Source: Myxococcaceae bacterium (GTDB lineage Bacteria > Myxococcota > Myxococcia > Myxococcales > Myxococcaceae). From it: 41,136 nucleotides of DNA. Under the pieces are notes generated by a model. That model saw only the letters and a program-made list of their open reading frames with translations. It was not told where the DNA came from and searched no databases. The DNA is taken from positions 1-41,136 of the forward strand of contig JAEUJP010000504.1 in NCBI GenBank assembly GCA_016793725.1. The letters run 5' to 3'. Both the position numbers and the translations under genes were made by a program. This document shows positions 27,512 through 35,161 of this stretch, one piece after another. Within the stretch, counting starts at the first letter, position 1. Each line of letters opens with the position of its first letter.

Positions 27512-28519
27512 ATGGCGCGCATTCTCATCGTCGCCGACGACGACCTCGAGTGGCAGGCGCTCGAGAACGAGCTGGCTCCGAAGCTCGAGCTCGTGCGCGC
27601 GAACGGGCGTGAGCAGGCGCTGTCGATGCTCGAGCGGCACTCCGACCTGCTCGCCGTCGTGGGCTACTGGGGCGCGTTGGGCAGCGGGCCCGAGCTCATG
27701 CGCCGGGTCGCGGCGAAGCGGCCGGCCATCGCGCGCGTGCTGATTTGCGGCAAGCCCGAGCCCGAAGCGCAGGCGCTGATTTCCTCGGGTGCCGTGAAGG
27801 CCGTCGTGTCGAGCCCGGCGCAGGTGCGCGCCGCGTTCGTCGCGAAGCCCGCCGCCGCTGCGCCTGCGCCGGGCCAGCACCCCCTGCGCGCCGAGCCGCG
27901 CACGGTGGTGAAGCTGCAGCTCCCCGTGTCGACGTCGGCGTGGGAGGGCTACCAGGCGCTGTGGACGAAGGACGTCAGCCGCGGCGGCGTCTTCTTCTTC
28001 TTCGCGCACCGCGTGGTGCCGACCTCGGGCTCGAAGTGCCGCGTGCAGCTCGGCGACGTGACGGCCGAGGGCGCCGTCGCGCACGTCATGACCGCCCGGC
28101 TCGCGACGGCGACGAACACCGAGGCCGGCTTCGGCGTCAGCTTCGTCGCGCCGCAGGCCGTCGACTGGTGGGTCTCGCTGCAGCGCGCCCAGCAGCCACA
28201 AGCCGCTCCGGCGCCGGGGGCGCGCACCAGCGAGCCGACGGCGAAAGAGGTCGAGGGCGCGAACAACTTCTTCAACCTGGCCGTCTCGCTCTACGAGCAG
28301 CGCAACTACGGAGCCGCGCGCCAGAAGCTCGAGCTGGCCGCGCGCATGGCGCCGAACCCGAAGTTCGAAGCGCTGCAGGCCGCGTGCAACGGGGCGCAGC
28401 ACCTGCGGCTGGGCACGTTGAAAGAGGCGCGCGAGGCGTTCGAGCGGGCGCTGTTGCTCGACCCGGCGTGTGAGCAGGCGAAGGTGGGGCTGAGCGAGGC
28501 GGCGAAGCAGAAGAAGTAG
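27512..28519 (+). CDS. Degenerate receiver-PilZ-TPR protein (probable c-di-GMP effector)
   Basis: 335 residues from the ATG at 27512; a GTG at 27503 adds only three residues. Residues 1-105 have the receiver fold (ILIVADDDLEWQALENELAPKLELV) with the acidic pocket, but the phospho-Asp position reads LLAVVGYWG, so it probably cannot be phosphorylated. Residues about 125-235 are a PilZ domain of the type abundant in Myxococcus (RTVVKLQLPV...KDVSRGGVFFF, with the D-x-S-x-x-G motif), though the N-terminal RxxxR motif is reduced to R-x3-K. Residues about 245-335 form TPR units (FNLAVSLYEQRNYGAARQKLELAARMAP; GTLKEAREAFERALLLDP). This fits an adaptor in motility or development control; partners unknown. 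Confidence 0.87.
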   Translation: MARILIVADDDLEWQALENELAPKLELVRANGREQALSMLERHSDLLAVVGYWGALGSGPELMRRVAAKRPAIARVLICGKPEPEAQALISSGAVKAVVSSPAQVRAAFVAKPAAAAPAPGQHPLRAEPRTVVKLQLPVSTSAWEGYQALWTKDVSRGGVFFFFAHRVVPTSGSKCRVQLGDVTAEGAVAHVMTARLATATNTEAGFGVSFVAPQAVDWWVSLQRAQQPQAAPAPGARTSEPTAKEVEGANNFFNLAVSLYEQRNYGAARQKLELAARMAPNPKFEALQAACNGAQHLRLGTLKEAREAFERALLLDPACEQAKVGLSEAAKQKK

Positions 28520-28546
28520 TGGGTCTCGACGATACGTTCGATAAAT

Positions 28547-28647
28547 CTCCGCTCGCCCTGAGCTTGTCGAAGGGGGCCTGCAGCAACAACGCGCGCCCTT
28601 CGACTGCGCGTCCATTTCGTGGCCGCTCCGCTCAGGGTGAGCGGAGG
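28547..28647. repeat. Inverted pair of REP-like repeats
   Basis: The left copy, 28547-28576, begins CTCCGCTCGCCCTGAGC and ends GTCGAAGGGGG. The right copy, 28596-28647, is inverted (CCCTTCGACT...GCTCAGGGTGAGCGGAGG). They fill the gap between convergent genes ending at 28519 and 28648, and would form a large cruciform. Same family as 13952-14059 and 19003-19048. Confidence 0.75.
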
Positions 28648-29682
28648 TTATTTGGGGCGCGGCAGATCTTCGTCGAGCAGCTTCGCGTAGAGGCGTGACG
28701 TGCTCGGCAGCAGCAGCGCCCCGGCGTGGCCGCTCTCGAGCCACACGGGCTCCTTCAGGCGCCACCGCTCGACGAGCCGCTCGAGCGGCGCCCGCCGCGC
28801 GATGAGGTCGTACCGCGCAGCCAGCACGCTCACGTGTGCCCGCTTCGGCGGCACGGTGGAAGAGCCGTCGAGCGCCGCGTACATCGCGCGCGCCTCTTCG
28901 TCGGGCACGCCGGCGTTGCGCAGCTGCGCGCGCACGGGCTCCATGCGCGCGATGCCGAAGACCATGTCTTCCCACGCGACGACGGGAATGAAGAGGGTCG
29001 CGAAGTCGAGCCCGCCATCGAAGCTCATCGCGCGCGTCAGCGCGGCCGCGCCCATCGAGCCGGCGAAGGCGCCCAACTTCGGCGGGTGCAGGTCGACGAG
29101 CCACGCGAGCACGCTGCGCAGCTCCTGCAGGCCCTGCGCGAGCGCGGTGAAGTGGTCGGTGGCGTCGGTCGCCATCAGCACGTCACCCGACCCGTGGCCG
29201 GGCGGCGTGCGCTCGAGGTGATACGGGGGCACGATGAAGACGACGTCGGCGCCGCGGTCGACGGCTTCGCTGATCAACCCACGAATGGCGGGAAACGCCG
29301 ACGCGTCGACCGCGAGCCCCGGCACCCAGAGCACGATGGGGCGCTCGCCCAGCTCGCCCGCGCGGTACACGTAGACGGCCGCGCGGTTCGAGCCCTCGAA
29401 GCGCACCTTCAGCTTCGAGTCGTACGACCAGCGCTCCTGCACGAGCCCCTCACGATGCAGCCGGTGCTGCTCGAGCGGCTCCGTCGTGAACACGAGAGGC
29501 TCGGGCCGCGTGACCTGCTCGAGCGAAGCGGCGTCTGACCACGGCAGCGGCCGCTTCGCCGGAGTGGGAGGCAGCGTCAGCACCAGCCGCACCTTGTCGT
29601 CGATGGCCGCCCCGTCGACCGCGCGGTGCAGGTGGGCGCACCCGGCGAGCAGCACCAACACCGACACGCCGAAGCGACACAT
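28648..29682 (-). CDS. Alpha/beta hydrolase lipoprotein
   Basis: 344 residues. The N-terminus is a lipoprotein signal (VLVLLAGC, cysteine 15). The core has IVLWVPGLAVDASAFP, the nucleophile elbow A-G-S209-M-G, and a C-terminal H in ESGHAGALL, consistent with a Ser-Asp-His triad. The middle has FATLFIPVVAWEDMVFG, typical of the larger alpha/beta hydrolases that act on esters or peptides. It is probably anchored in the outer membrane. Divergent from a small exported protein gene at 29740; convergent with the PilZ gene, separated by REP repeats. Substrate unknown. Confidence 0.87.
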   Translation of the reverse strand: MCRFGVSVLVLLAGCAHLHRAVDGAAIDDKVRLVLTLPPTPAKRPLPWSDAASLEQVTRPEPLVFTTEPLEQHRLHREGLVQERWSYDSKLKVRFEGSNRAAVYVYRAGELGERPIVLWVPGLAVDASAFPAIRGLISEAVDRGADVVFIVPPYHLERTPPGHGSGDVLMATDATDHFTALAQGLQELRSVLAWLVDLHPPKLGAFAGSMGAAALTRAMSFDGGLDFATLFIPVVAWEDMVFGIARMEPVRAQLRNAGVPDEEARAMYAALDGSSTVPPKRAHVSVLAARYDLIARRAPLERLVERWRLKEPVWLESGHAGALLLPSTSRLYAKLLDEDLPRPK

Positions 29683-29739
29683 GTTTCAGGCGGTATAGCC
29701 GCGAACGCGACGCGTGCGGCATGGCCTCGTCGGGTGACC

Positions 29740-30153
29740 ATGAACAAGCTCGCGCTCGCAACCCCGCTGATGGCCGCGCTCGCGGTGCTGTCGTACGACC
29801 CGGCGCCGCAGACCTCGGCGGGGGCAGGCCCCGGCCCGGCCGAGCGCGCGTGGTTTCACGTCGAGCGCAGCGGCTACCACCACCTCATCGTTCACGCGAA
29901 GGGCAAGAAGCGGTGCCACGAGACGCGGCTCGACGTCGACTACCGCTCGGTGGGCGCGCGCGCGTTCAACGACGCGCCGCTCGCCGAAGGGCGGCTCGAG
30001 GGCGTGCGGCTGTTGCCCGACGGCGAGACGCTCGCCGCGACGGTCTGGGTGCCGGCGGGTGACTCGGTGTTCGCGGTTGCCCCGGCCAGAGGTGGAGGCG
30101 AAGCCGGGTGCCATGGCCTCGAGCTCGAGTCGGTCGAGCTTCTCAGAATCTGA
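29740..30153 (+). CDS. Small exported protein of unknown function
   Basis: 137 residues from the ATG at 29740; a longer open frame from 29626 overlaps the divergent hydrolase gene, so I use the shorter start. The N-terminus is a signal peptide (MNKLALATPLMAALAVLS). The mature part (about 110 residues) is beta-rich with two cysteines (KRCHETRL, AGCHGLEL) that could form one disulfide. It begins 57 bp from the start of the divergent alpha/beta hydrolase gene, so the two may share a promoter region. No family is recognised. Confidence 0.7.
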   Translation: MNKLALATPLMAALAVLSYDPAPQTSAGAGPGPAERAWFHVERSGYHHLIVHAKGKKRCHETRLDVDYRSVGARAFNDAPLAEGRLEGVRLLPDGETLAATVWVPAGDSVFAVAPARGGGEAGCHGLELESVELLRI

Positions 30154-30172
30154 GAATGGGCCGCATCGGCCC
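30140..30172 (+). terminator. Two tandem stem-loops after the small exported protein gene
   Basis: TTCTCAG/CTGAGAA (30140-30146 and 30150-30156, 3-nt loop) overlaps the stop codon at 30151-30153. GGGCC/GGCCC (30158-30162 and 30168-30172) follows directly. Both could reduce read-through into the large gene at 30207, but there is no T-tract. Confidence 0.4.
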
Positions 30173-30206
30173 GGGACGGTGGCTGAGGTAGAGTGGCGAC
30201 TGTCCC

Positions 30207-33200
30207 TTGAAGCTCACGAAGACCGGCTCGCACGGCCCCCTCCCCGTCGCGAAGCCTGACCCGAAAGGGGTCGCGCCCGAGCGCGAGCGCACCAGCGGCT
30301 GGGCTCCGGGGGCGCGCAACGACGGGCGCAACACCGGCTCGCGCATGATGCCGGTCGACGTACCGGGGCTGTCGACGGCGGCGAGCGACGCGGTGAAGCA
30401 GCTCGCTCCGATGGGGGTGAGCAGCGTCGACCCGCTGCAGCTGCTCGACGGCGTCAAAGACGGCAGGGCGACGGTGACGATTCCGCTGCAGCCGGGGCGG
30501 TACCAGGTGCGAGGGCACAGCTTCGAGGTGAAGCCGGGCACGGTGGTGAAGGCGCAGGTCGACGTGAAAGACGGGCGGGTGGTGGCGGCGTTCGACGCCC
30601 ACGGCCGGCCGACGGGGCGCGGTACGAAGGTCGAGGTCGAGCCGCCGCTCGACCTGCCGCTGTGGGTGACGGGCAACGGCGCCTACGTTCAAGACAAGGG
30701 CGAGGCGCAGGCGGCGTTCAAGGCCGACCTCGGCGGCTTCTTCGACCTGAAGCTGAAGAAGCTCGAGAGCACGAAGCTGTCAGACGTGGTGCGCGCGTTC
30801 GAGGGCTCGGGCGGCGATTCCGCGCCCGGCTTCCCCCGCGGCATGATTCGCACCGACCAGGCGCGCTTCTCGGCGCAGGTGTCGATGCGCGACAACGTCA
30901 TCAGCGCCGGCGCCATGAAGGTCGACCTCGCGCCGGGCACACAGGTGAAGCTCGAGGGCACTTCGAAGCGCGCCGTGCTCGACGGCCAGGTGAACCTCGA
31001 CCGCGCGACCTTGAAGCAGGGCGGCACCGACGTGCTGCTCGGCGCCGGCAGCGCCCGCCTTCGCGCCGAGTACGCGACTCAAGCCGACGGCACGATGACG
31101 CTCACGACCGACGTCTCGCAGGTGAACGCGCGCATCGAGCGGGCTTCGGTCGAGCACGCCCGCAGAGGCGGCGGCGAGCCCGACCTGCTCTCGATCGGCA
31201 ACGCGACCCTGACCAACGGCCGCTTCACGATGGCTGCGACGCTCGAGCCCGTTCGGGGCAGCGCGCTGCCGCAGCTGCAGCGCTCGTCGGTGCGGCTGTC
31301 GGGTCAGACCGAAGGCTCGCTGATGGGGGCGAAGCTGACGGTGAGAGACTCGCAAGACGAGGCCGAGCTGAGGGTCGGGCCGGGCCGCTTCAAGGGCTCG
31401 CTCGACGTGACGCCCGAGGGCACGACGCTCGAGGGCTCCATCACGGGCACGACGCTCGACGTGAGAGACCTGCAGACGAAGAACGCGAACGCGCGGCTGG
31501 CCTTGAGCCACGCGCGGTTCGAGGGTGACGTGCGCGTCAAGGCGAACACGGCGGCCGGCGACTTCGACTTGAACGTCGACGCGAAGAAGGTCGACGTGCG
31601 CATCGACGGCTATCGGGGCCAGTCGGCGAACAACACCGTCGACTTCAGGCGCATCGACCTGAGCGGCGCCGGCAACGTCAACATCAACTCGAAGACCGGC
31701 ACCGAAATCACCGGCGACATGCGCGTGCGCGGCGAGGTCAACGACCTGAAGGTCGGCAGCGCCGTCGACGTGGCCGAGGGGGCGGTCATCGATGGCCGCG
31801 CGACCCACTTTCATGCGGGCGGAGCGCGCGGCTTCGAGCTGAAGGGCGAGGCGCAGGTCGACGCGGGGCTCGACGGCTTCGCGGTCGACGCGGGCCAGGT
31901 GAACCTCACGGGCACCGGGCGCCTGCGCGGCGACGCGCAGTTCGACATCAAGAACGGCGACCTCGCGCTGGTGGTGAAGAACGGCCGCGCCGACGTGACC
32001 CTGAACGACGGGCGCGTGGGCAACGCCGACACGGCGGTCGGGCTCGACGTGGCGGCAGGCAGCAGCGCGACGCTGCATCTCGACGAGGCGCACTTCGGCA
32101 AGACGGCGGCCGGCATCGAGACGCGCGTGAAGCTCGGCAGGGGCAGCGTCATCGAGGCGACGCTCGACGAGGGTCACGTGACGGCGGGCGGGCGTCGCAT
32201 CGAGCTCGACAAGGGCTCGACGGCGCGGTTCGAGCTCGAGTCGCTCGAGGCGAAGACGGGCAATGTGGTGCCGGGCATGAAGGGCGCGCTCACGGTGCAG
32301 GCGGGGGTGCAGACCGACGACCTCGCCGGCCTGAAGCTCGGCGGCATTCAGGTGAACGCGAACCCGGTGCGCGGCAAGGTGAACCTGACGGTGCCCGACG
32401 TGCGGCTGTCGACCGACGGCAGGGTGACCTACCAGAACGCGCACGTGGCGCTGAACGCGCGCGTCGGCGACGTGAAGCCGGGCACGAAGGCGGCGCCGCT
32501 GACGGGCGCGCGGCCCGACGGCGTCTTGAGCAGAGAGCAGGTCGAGGCGATGTCGGCGGCGCAGATCGCCGGCGCGAGCGGCGTGCGCGGCGCGGGCTTC
32601 GACCCGATGGAGGCGGCGAAGCGCGTGCAGAACGGCAAGCTCAAGCTCACGATTCCCGTCGAGGGGCGGCTCGGCGGCGGCTACCTGTCGAGCGCCGACT
32701 TCGCGAAGGGCACCACGATGGAGCTCACCCTCACCGTCAAAGACGGCAAGGTGGTGCCGGCCGAGACGCGGGCGACGTTCAGCAAGCCCGGTGATGCGGC
32801 GCTGTGGGTGACCGCGAAGGGCGCGTACCTCGACCAGAACAACACGCTGCGGCTCGACCTCGGAGGCATGAAAGACTTTTCGGTCTCGGGGCTCGAGAAC
32901 ATGCCGACCGACGTCGAGGGGTTCATGGGCCGGCTGCAGGCGATGAACAAGGGCAACGGCGGCAGCGGCGGCATGAGCGCGCTGAAGCTCGAGCGGGCGG
33001 CGATTCAGGTCGACGGCGCGACGTTCAAGCCCGGCAAGCTCGCGGTGCCGGGCGGCCACATCGACGTCGGCGCGAACACGAAGCTGTCGCTGAAGGGCAC
33101 GATGCAGAACGCGGTGCTGAGCGGCCACGTCGAGCTGAACGGCGTCGACATCGCGCAAGACGGCGTCGCGCTGAAGGGCAACCAGGGCACCGCCGACCTG

Positions 33201-33905
33201 AACATCACGTGGAAGAACGGCGTCGCGACGACGACGCTCGACGCGCTCAACCTCGACACCGAATACGCGGTGCAGAAGCGTGAGAACGGCGACTACCTGA
33301 AGCTCGCGAAGGGCCGCGTGCAGAACGGCCGGCTGTCGTTCGCGGTGCCGGTGAACGTGAGCGCCGGCACGGCGGGCATGCCGACGTCGGCGAAGCTCGA
33401 CCTCGAGAGGTTTTCGGGCACCGTCGAGGGCGCGCGGCTGACGACGGTGCGCGACGGCAAGCCGCTGCAGCTCGAGCTGGGGCGCGCGCAGGTCGACGGC
33501 TCGGTGCACATCGACGGCAATCGCATCGAGGTGAAGGGCGACGTGCGCAACGCCGACCTGAAGGCTTCGGGGCTGTCGACGACGACGCCTGCGGGTCGCG
33601 TGCAGGTCGACTCGGCGCGCCTGAAGGGCGATGGGCGCGTCGACTTCTCGACCGAGCGGGGCTTGAACGTGACCGCCGACGTGAAGGCGATGGACGTGAA
33701 GGCTCGCGGAGACGGCAACAACCGCGCGCGCATCACGGGGGCAGGTCAGGTCGAGTGGAGCTCGACGAAGGGCATGTCGCTGCAGGGCGACCTGCACGTC
33801 GAGGCCGACGTCTCGGGCGAGCTCGACGTGAAGGCGCGCGAGCGGGCTCGCGCCGCGCGGAGGCCGGTTCAGAGAATCACCGTCGAGCGCGCTGCGGTGC
33901 CTTGA
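30207..33905 (+). CDS. 1232-residue beta-rich protein with internal duplication
   Basis: The frame starts at a TTG with a weak ribosome site; no better start is seen. There is no signal peptide or TM segment. Residues 1-75 are low-complexity and probably disordered. The rest is almost continuous short beta-strands (e.g. GRLRGDAQFDIKNGDLALVVKNGRADVTL), the pattern of AsmA/TamB-like or repeating beta-groove proteins, but without their membrane anchor. Residues about 83-400 and 807-1120 align with each other: VKDGRATVTIPL vs VQNGKLKLTIPV, LPLWVTGNGAYV (W153) vs AALWVTAKGAYL (W867), GTQVKLEGTSKRAVLDGQVNL vs NTKLSLKGTMQNAVLSGHVEL. Function is unknown; the C-terminus is Arg-rich. Its last bases are followed by the long inverted repeat at 34041-34113. 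Confidence 0.85.
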   Translation: MKLTKTGSHGPLPVAKPDPKGVAPERERTSGWAPGARNDGRNTGSRMMPVDVPGLSTAASDAVKQLAPMGVSSVDPLQLLDGVKDGRATVTIPLQPGRYQVRGHSFEVKPGTVVKAQVDVKDGRVVAAFDAHGRPTGRGTKVEVEPPLDLPLWVTGNGAYVQDKGEAQAAFKADLGGFFDLKLKKLESTKLSDVVRAFEGSGGDSAPGFPRGMIRTDQARFSAQVSMRDNVISAGAMKVDLAPGTQVKLEGTSKRAVLDGQVNLDRATLKQGGTDVLLGAGSARLRAEYATQADGTMTLTTDVSQVNARIERASVEHARRGGGEPDLLSIGNATLTNGRFTMAATLEPVRGSALPQLQRSSVRLSGQTEGSLMGAKLTVRDSQDEAELRVGPGRFKGSLDVTPEGTTLEGSITGTTLDVRDLQTKNANARLALSHARFEGDVRVKANTAAGDFDLNVDAKKVDVRIDGYRGQSANNTVDFRRIDLSGAGNVNINSKTGTEITGDMRVRGEVNDLKVGSAVDVAEGAVIDGRATHFHAGGARGFELKGEAQVDAGLDGFAVDAGQVNLTGTGRLRGDAQFDIKNGDLALVVKNGRADVTLNDGRVGNADTAVGLDVAAGSSATLHLDEAHFGKTAAGIETRVKLGRGSVIEATLDEGHVTAGGRRIELDKGSTARFELESLEAKTGNVVPGMKGALTVQAGVQTDDLAGLKLGGIQVNANPVRGKVNLTVPDVRLSTDGRVTYQNAHVALNARVGDVKPGTKAAPLTGARPDGVLSREQVEAMSAAQIAGASGVRGAGFDPMEAAKRVQNGKLKLTIPVEGRLGGGYLSSADFAKGTTMELTLTVKDGKVVPAETRATFSKPGDAALWVTAKGAYLDQNNTLRLDLGGMKDFSVSGLENMPTDVEGFMGRLQAMNKGNGGSGGMSALKLERAAIQVDGATFKPGKLAVPGGHIDVGANTKLSLKGTMQNAVLSGHVELNGVDIAQDGVALKGNQGTADLNITWKNGVATTTLDALNLDTEYAVQKRENGDYLKLAKGRVQNGRLSFAVPVNVSAGTAGMPTSAKLDLERFSGTVEGARLTTVRDGKPLQLELGRAQVDGSVHIDGNRIEVKGDVRNADLKASGLSTTTPAGRVQVDSARLKGDGRVDFSTERGLNVTADVKAMDVKARGDGNNRARITGAGQVEWSSTKGMSLQGDLHVEADVSGELDVKARERARAARRPVQRITVERAAVP

Positions 33906-34040
33906 GCTGAGCGCTGCGTGGCGTTGGGCGCGTGGCCTCCGGCCTGAGGCGTCGTAGCTCAGCCGGCGCTCGCGACCCGGCACGCGCCGGCCAACGGGGA
34001 AGCGGCGGTTGTTTCGCTCGCTCGGTCGACGCCAGGCCGA

Positions 34041-34113
34041 GGGCGGCGGGGGTTTAGGCCATGTTTAACAATGACCGACCTGATGTTTAACATGGCTCAA
34101 ACCCCCGCGGCCC
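34041..34113. terminator. 30-bp-arm imperfect inverted repeat between convergent genes
   Basis: The arms 34041-34070 and 34084-34113 pair at 27 of 30 positions (one of them G-T) around a 13-nt loop. Each arm carries a G/C-rich block and a TGTTTAACA core. It lies between the convergent genes ending at 33905 and 34175 and could be a bidirectional terminator, a protein-binding element or the remnant of a miniature transposable element. No T-run follows either side. The remaining bases of the gap (33906-34040, 34114-34174) show nothing clear. Confidence 0.55.
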
Positions 34114-34174
34114 CCGCCCCGGGTTTCGGCAGACAGCGCGGAGCACGGCCACCGGTCGAGATGAGCTCCCCGCC

Positions 34175-35161
34175 TCAGCCCAACATCGTCTCGGCGCCGA
34201 GCTTCGGCGAGCCCTGCCCCGCTGTTTCCGCCGCTCGAATCAGCTCGACCAACCGCCGGTTCACCGGCGTCGGCACGCCGTGCTTCTCGCCGAGCCGAAT
34301 CAGCTCACCGTTCAGCCAGTCGACCTCCGTCGTGCGGCGCCGATGCAGGTCTTCCCACATGCTCGAGCGCGCCTCGGGGTCGACCTTCACCATCGCCGCC
34401 GCCACCCGCATGAACAGCCAGTTCGGCAGGCCCAGCACCAGCGGCGCCAGCGACGGCACCAGCTTCCCGATGCGCACCGGCCGAATGCCCGCGGCGGAAA
34501 GGCACGCGAGGCCCTCGCGCAGCACCGCCCGCATCACCCGTCGCAAGCCCGGGTCGCCCAGCTGCTGCCGCAGCGGTATGCCCGACAGCGCGTTGACCGC
34601 GTTGTTCGAGTTCACGAGCAGCTTCGACCACAGCACTCTCGTCAGGTCTTCGTGCACCACCACCCCAAAGCCCGCGCCCCGCAGCGCCTCGACCAGCGCG
34701 TCGCCGTTCGGCTTCTCGACCTCGAGCGGCCCGCTCGTGCCGTTGTGCAGGTGCGTCTCGCTGCGCCACAGCACGTTGAACGGCACCATGCCCGCGAGCA
34801 CCGGGTTCGACGGCAGCGCCGCGCGCAGCACCCCGGGGTTCGCCACGCCGTTCTGAAAGCTCACCACCGCCGCGCCCGGCTTGAGCACCCGCGCGAGCGT
34901 CGCGCCCGCCTCGGCCGTCGCCGCCGACTTCACCGTCACGAGCACCGCGTCACACTCCGCGAGCGCGCCCGCATCGGCGACGTAGCGAAGGCGCTCCTTG
35001 GGCACCTGCCACCTCGCGCCCGAGTAGTCGGTCAGCTCGAGGCCCTGCTCCGACAGCGCGCCGCCGCGCCGGCCGACGAGCACGACGTCGTGGCCCGCGT
35101 GAATCAGCCGGCCGCCGAGGAAGGTGCCGATCGCGCCCGCGCCGAACACGCCGAGCTTCAC
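34175..35161 (-). CDS. panE: 2-dehydropantoate 2-reductase family protein (PanE/ApbA)
   Basis: 328 residues from a GTG at 35161 that overlaps the SGNH hydrolase stop by 4 nt (GTGA). The N-terminal Rossmann motif G7-A-G9-A-I-G12 binds NADPH. VSFQNGVANPGVL, the catalytic-Lys region LTRVLWSKLLVNSNNAVNALSG and the C-terminal SSMWEDLHRRRTTEVDWLNGEL are conserved. The standard reaction reduces ketopantoate to pantoate in pantothenate synthesis, but the family has members acting on other 2-oxo acids. Being coupled to a secreted hydrolase rather than other pan genes makes the pathway uncertain. Confidence 0.88.
   Translation of the reverse strand: MKLGVFGAGAIGTFLGGRLIHAGHDVVLVGRRGGALSEQGLELTDYSGARWQVPKERLRYVADAGALAECDAVLVTVKSAATAEAGATLARVLKPGAAVVSFQNGVANPGVLRAALPSNPVLAGMVPFNVLWRSETHLHNGTSGPLEVEKPNGDALVEALRGAGFGVVVHEDLTRVLWSKLLVNSNNAVNALSGIPLRQQLGDPGLRRVMRAVLREGLACLSAAGIRPVRIGKLVPSLAPLVLGLPNWLFMRVAAAMVKVDPEARSSMWEDLHRRRTTEVDWLNGELIRLGEKHGVPTPVNRRLVELIRAAETAGQGSPKLGAETMLG

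Noticed and set aside
25709-29104. 1131-codon minus-strand frame joined to the symporter
   Set aside because: Only the C-terminal 308 residues match the BASS family; the rest is antisense to other genes.
30780-33983. 1067-codon open frame on the minus strand
   Set aside because: Antisense to the duplicated beta-rich gene; very Arg/His-rich with no motif, as expected for a shadow in G+C-rich DNA.
33950-34020. tRNA-like sequence (GTAGCTCAGC)
   Set aside because: The D-arm-like bases are there but no matching acceptor, anticodon or T-arm (GGTTCGA) can be formed; the fit is to one short motif only.
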